Shown here one piece after another: positions 1 through 64,000 of a stretch of 64,000 nucleotides of DNA. Made by a program: the position numbers and the translations under genes. The notes beneath the pieces are model-generated. The model saw nothing but the letters and a program-made list of their open reading frames with translations. It did no database searches and was not told the origin of the DNA. The stretch is from Mermis nigrescens (lineage: Eukaryota > Nematoda > Enoplea > Mermithida > Mermithidae): positions 2,586,309 to 2,650,308 of the forward strand of contig JAVLUZ010000271.1 of the NCBI GenBank assembly GCA_036768485.1. The letters run 5' to 3'. Every line of letters starts with the position of its first letter. Within the stretch, counting starts at the first letter, position 1.

Positions 1-366
1 AAATTGTAGACGTTTAGTTTACGCAAGTATAAAAAACACTAGATAATGGGGGGCGATTTAAAAAAACTAAAAGATTAAAAGACAGCGTGATATTCCATTT
101 GTGAAAAATCAGATTCCTATCAAATCAATCGAAAAATTGAATAAAAATCAAATTTGAACGTTGAAAATTTAAAAAATAAATAAAAATAGATATCAAACGG
201 TAACAATCCAATTAAAAGCAAGCGACGCTTTTAAAATCACTAGGTTCATATGTACATGCAGCAGATGGGATAGGGGTATCTCTTACCCAAATTTGTCGTC
301 TCATATCAGTCTCCCAAGGCTGGAAAGTTTGAAATCCTGACTTTCAGTAAAACTGCGATTTATGAC

Positions 367-738
367 CAAACATGATCTTGGGGGGTTTGGGGTTTCCCCG
401 TAGAATCATTTTTCACCCACCCCAGAATTGGCGATTTTCCAAAAGTTTCCTAAACTTACCTGAAAATGGGTAGAAAAAGTGTCTTTTAAGGGTTTTTGGC
501 TATCTCAAAATCGCCAAATTTTCGGCGCTTTGCGCCATATATTCATGTTTTAAGCGATATATTGGTCAATTTATTCGACTTTTTCGGAAATTTTTTCATG
601 ATTTTGTGCTCTAGAAGGATAGAGTATCGTCAGAAACGCCAAAAAACGATGCTTTTAACGCTAACCGGCCATTTTTGGGCCCAAAAAAGGCACTTTTAGG
701 TTTTCACTCCCCCAGAATTCCCATGCTGTGCATGTATG
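367..738 (+). mobile_element. family B MITE with perfect 8-bp TSD
   Basis: This 372-bp element is flanked on both sides by TTTATGAC (359-366 and 739-746). Ends are CAAACATGATCTTGG and GCTGTGCATGTATG. The interior holds the family palindrome GGCGCTTTGCGCC at 524. It has no coding capacity; the small ORF across it is a chance frame. Confidence 0.88.
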
Positions 739-804
739 TTTATGACTCAAAAGATGGACATTATTTACCCCCAGCGTTTAAAAATGGCCGCCGACCCCCA
801 CGTA

Positions 805-1095
805 AAATTTAGAGCCGTTTCAATGATGGCATGCGCAAATTTTGTCTAGGTGAATCATCCACCACCCTCGCCACGAAACCGCTCCAAATTCCGCGGGGGC
901 TCCCTGCTTATCTTTAGAGGGTGGAGGGGCAACTGACCTGCCAATTTTTGGCCAAACACGGCCAAAAAACGCCTCAAAAAATTCAGTTTTTCCAAAAATC
1001 GGGGGGGGGGTGTCAAAAATTTTCAGGCTTTGGGGGATGAGGGGACGTCCGACTTTAGTGGAGGGATTCCCCACCCCCTGTTACACGTATTACCA
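805..1095 (+). repeat. family D-like MITE, ends uncertain
   Basis: A segment running from a phrase like AAAATTTAGAGCCG to CCCCTGTTACACGTA shares the family D core (gccaaaaacg, GGGGGATGAGGGGACGTCCG). It lies against the donor side of VWA8 exon 17. No clear target duplication was found. Confidence 0.5.
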
Positions 1096-1141
1096 CCCCC
1101 ACTGTTCGATTGTCTGCTGCTGACAACCGGCAGAAACGCAC

Positions 1142-61878
<60,737 letters not shown>

Positions 61879-62129
61879 CTGAAAAAGTGATCAAACATTC
61901 GCAAAAAGTCTAAAATTTTGTAGTGAAACGACCGAGACTTTGCTGAGCGAGGAAAGAAAAATTAATCTTTTCTACTTAAAACCTTAAAAAAGGCCTTAAA
62001 ACGCTTGAGAAAGCATATTTTTACTTCAAAAAAACGAAAAACATAACAAATTCAAACTTTTATGTAGGGGATAGTGGCACGGCCTACTCCGATTTGAGTC
62101 CCCTGATCATTTCCTTTTACGATATCATA

Positions 62130-62377
62130 CATGCATACATACATATATACATGCCGTAGGGAGATCGTGAAAGATACACTCAAGCCTGGTAGCCCCTCCC
62201 TGTCCCCCCATGGTCGGAAATTTTTACCCCCCCCCCTCCGATTTTTTGCAAAAAGTTGCATTTTTAGCCATTTTAGGAGTCGTTGTTGATCATTTTTGGC
62301 CAAGAAGATCTTTTACCCCTTAACATGGCCGACCGGCCCCATCCAAAATTTTGAGCCGTTACTGTTACACGTCTGCA
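62130..62377 (-). mobile_element. family D MITE, diverged
   Basis: Begins in a catacatacatatatacatg tract, has gtccccccatggtcggaaat and a C run. Ends ttttgagccgttactgtta. Confidence 0.6.
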
Positions 62378-63335
62378 TGCATATATGCAAATGATACAGC
62401 CACCGTTTACTTAACTTCAATTCCCGATAACTTATGACAAAAAACTCGAAGAAATTTTAGCCTCATCCTATAAAAAGCATGGAATAAAGAAGGTAGATTG
62501 GACCACACGTTGGCAGCGCTTAAAAATGCTGAGGAAGTCTGTGGGCCTGAAACATTTCATACGTCAAAAAAGTGCTTAAAAATTATTGTATAGGGAGAAA
62601 AACAATATTTCCAACGATTTCCATCCAACTCTACAAATTGGCATGGAACAATCTCGAAACACGACGGATGAATTTTATATATTTTATTCCAGATTGGATA
62701 TCTTTCGGATTCTGGTGCGATATTTTCGTTGAAAGGGTCTAGGGATACACCCGAATTCCCACGCTCATTTGCGAGATAAACAAGCAAAATTTCAATAGAA
62801 GCTGATAAAACCTCAAACTCAGGTCGATCGAGTTTATGACTTAGGAAAAAAGTTGTCATATTCACAATTTTTCCTAGAAAAACAAACCGCCTGAACTTTT
62901 CCTTTGCCTTTTTTAATTTTCGGTCTAAAATTGTTGCTGAAAATAATTAAAATAATAATTAAAATAACTGAAATTCTTCAAAATTCGTTGCATCCTTCAG
63001 TGACCGAATCAACACTTTTTAACAAATAATTAAAAATCACAGACAACCAGCGCCTTATTTTAAGAACGACTGACTACTCACTTGCCTATTTTTAATTAAT
63101 TTGAATTTAATAAATAAATTTAAATACTGAAATAATCTCTAATCTTTAAACTCCTCATAACTCAACGTTGAGCCTTTACACCTACGCAAACGCATAGCAG
63201 CTTCAACATACTTTAAGAGCATATTAAACGTAAACATTAGTGAGCGAGCACTGTAAAAGGTCGCCTAGATGACTGATTTCGAAATTTCCAATAAGTATAT
63301 ATAGACCTAATATTTGTTATTTTTATTATTTCCAG
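62378..63335. other. no recognised gene; expected place of VWA8 5' exon or plus-gene introns
   Basis: The 102-codon minus ORF at 62557 has no VWA8 features. Sequence gagcgagcactgtaa at 63242 is a relic of a fold-back element end. Confidence 0.4.
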
Positions 63336-63691
63336 TCACAGATGGTAAAAAATTATTACAAAAGTTTATGACCATTAAATTCTCGCGCAAAAGTTTCAAC
63401 CTTGGAGGCCCCACTAAGAATGGGATGATTCCCATGCTCTTCTTACGCAAACCTTACTGTATCCACGAGGGACGAATTCAGGCGCAGAGGCAGCTTTTAG
63501 ATTTACGACAACTCCACCAACCCGAAGGCACTTACTTGAATAGCGTCTACAGCACACTAAAAAAGTTAACATATAGATTTGAATCAAAACTTAAAAAATC
63601 ACAACTACGAAATTTCAAGAAATTAAGAAACGCAGATTCAGATTTTATTTATGCAAAAGATTTCGAAACATTTTGTTCCACAAATGACTAA
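63336..63691 (+). CDS. terminal exon of an unidentified plus-strand gene
   Basis: The exon follows a good acceptor (polypyrimidine tract, tttccag|) and encodes 117 residues before TAA at 63689. The segment is basic, with FSRKSFNLGG, MIPMLFLRKPYCIHEGRIQA and LRQLHQPEGTYLN, then a Lys/Arg-rich tail. It has no signal peptide or membrane segment. Support for a real exon: it is long for this region, free of transposon sequence and followed 34 bp later by AATAAA. I do not recognise the family. Because the VWA8 N-terminus is not found below 63.3 kb, this gene may be nested in a VWA8 intron or lie tail-to-head with its start. Upstream exons were not located. Confidence 0.6.
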
Positions 63692-63724
63692 AAATTTTCA
63701 ATTTTATAAATTTTATCGATTCCA

Positions 63725-63730
63725 AATAAA
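63725..63730 (+). promoter_or_regulatory. polyadenylation signal AATAAA
   Basis: A canonical AATAAA lies 34 bp after the stop codon of the plus-strand terminal exon. A fold-back transposon starts 10 bp downstream, so the 3' end would fall at or inside that element. Confidence 0.5.
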
Positions 63731-63739
63731 TTCACCATA

Positions 63740-64000
63740 CAGTGGTCGCCATGAAAGATGACGCGCCATCACCCTCAGAAATATAATGGATGGTGCGTCG
63801 CGAGCGCCGCGTTACGTCCATCATGCGCCATCAACTCTTTTTTCTATTCAGCGCTATTAACCTCCATCATCCCATTAATCTGGCGATGCGGACGGCGCAA
63901 TTTAGCTATTAATAGCACCAGAAGAAGGAAGCGCGCCAGCATTCACATGCGCGCTTCCTTGTTGGCGCTATTAATAGCTAAATTGCGCCGTCTGCATCGC
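63740..64000. mobile_element. Tc1-like fold-back MITE, cut by the window end
   Basis: Starts TA-CAGTGGTCGCCATGAAAG and follows the 41431 element nearly base for base through gcggacggcgcaatttagct and the centre. The second arm is cut off at base 64000. Confidence 0.9.

Noticed and set aside
62557..62865. 102-codon minus ORF upstream of VWA8
   Set aside because: No resemblance to the VWA8 N-terminus or another family I know; base composition like the surrounding intron.
63180..63237. Minus-strand ATG with basic residues and a gtgtaaag donor, possible VWA8 presequence exon
   Set aside because: The phase does not fit the first VWA8 exon seen, the ATG abuts a fold-back relic, and no family similarity is visible.

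Overview
The window is AT-rich animal nuclear DNA. It has GT-AG spliced exons, introns of 0.2-9 kb, simple-sequence tracts and a dense population of short non-autonomous DNA transposons. Nothing looks bacterial: there are no operons, no ribosome-binding sites and no long uninterrupted ORFs. The host is most likely an invertebrate, but the sequence does not let me name a group.

The backbone is one protein-coding gene on the minus strand. I reconstructed 17 consecutive coding exons between 61878 and 1142. All junctions are in phase and they give about 721 codons. The product is the orthologue of VWA8 (von Willebrand factor A domain-containing protein 8), a large mitochondrial dynein-like AAA+ ATPase. 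The exons cover the first AAA module (61.9-47.3 kb, with a degenerate Walker A), the second AAA module (40.0-8.7 kb, Walker A GPRGSGKS split by an intron) and the start of the third AAA module (2.4-1.1 kb, Walker A GNQGVGKNK). The N-terminus (mitochondrial presequence) and the rest of the protein, including the C-terminal VWA domain, are not in the window. A second gene is represented only by a plus-strand terminal exon (63336-63691) with a stop codon and an AATAAA signal. I do not recognise its product.

Almost everything else lies in VWA8 introns and is repetitive. At least nine families of small DNA transposons can be delimited from terminal inverted repeats and target-site duplications (TSDs). 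(1) HM1: CAGTGGCGGAT... hAT MITEs with 8-bp TSDs. (2) B: CATACATGATCTTGG... about 0.4 kb, 8-bp TSDs. (3) C: CATACGTGGGCAG... about 0.26 kb, 8-bp TSDs. (4) D: CATACATGTAACGG... about 0.2 kb. (5) E: CAGGCACGTA... about 0.17 kb. (6) F: CAGGCCCRTA... 0.6-1 kb. (7) H: CACTGTTTTTTTTGTACGAG..., with CTTTGTAC repeats. (8) Tc1-like fold-back elements, TA-CAGTGSTCGCCATGAAA..., almost entirely palindromic. (9) Larger hosts with GGGTACCC or 17-bp GTCCCGGGTGACCGACA arrays at their ends. Several are nested inside each other, so relative insertion order can be read. One hAT transposase relic (18.3 kb) is the only recognisable transposase piece.

The least ordinary signals are three. A short palindrome of the form GGCGC-NNN-GCGCC recurs in many otherwise different repeat families, with variable loops and at least one two-sided (compensated) change. 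A 3.7-kb fold-back element with inverted 17-bp arrays contains a second element with GGGTACCC arrays, which in turn contains a MITE. A 2.4-kb stretch is seeded with the octamer CTTTACAC/GTGTAAAG and partly organised as tandem repeats.
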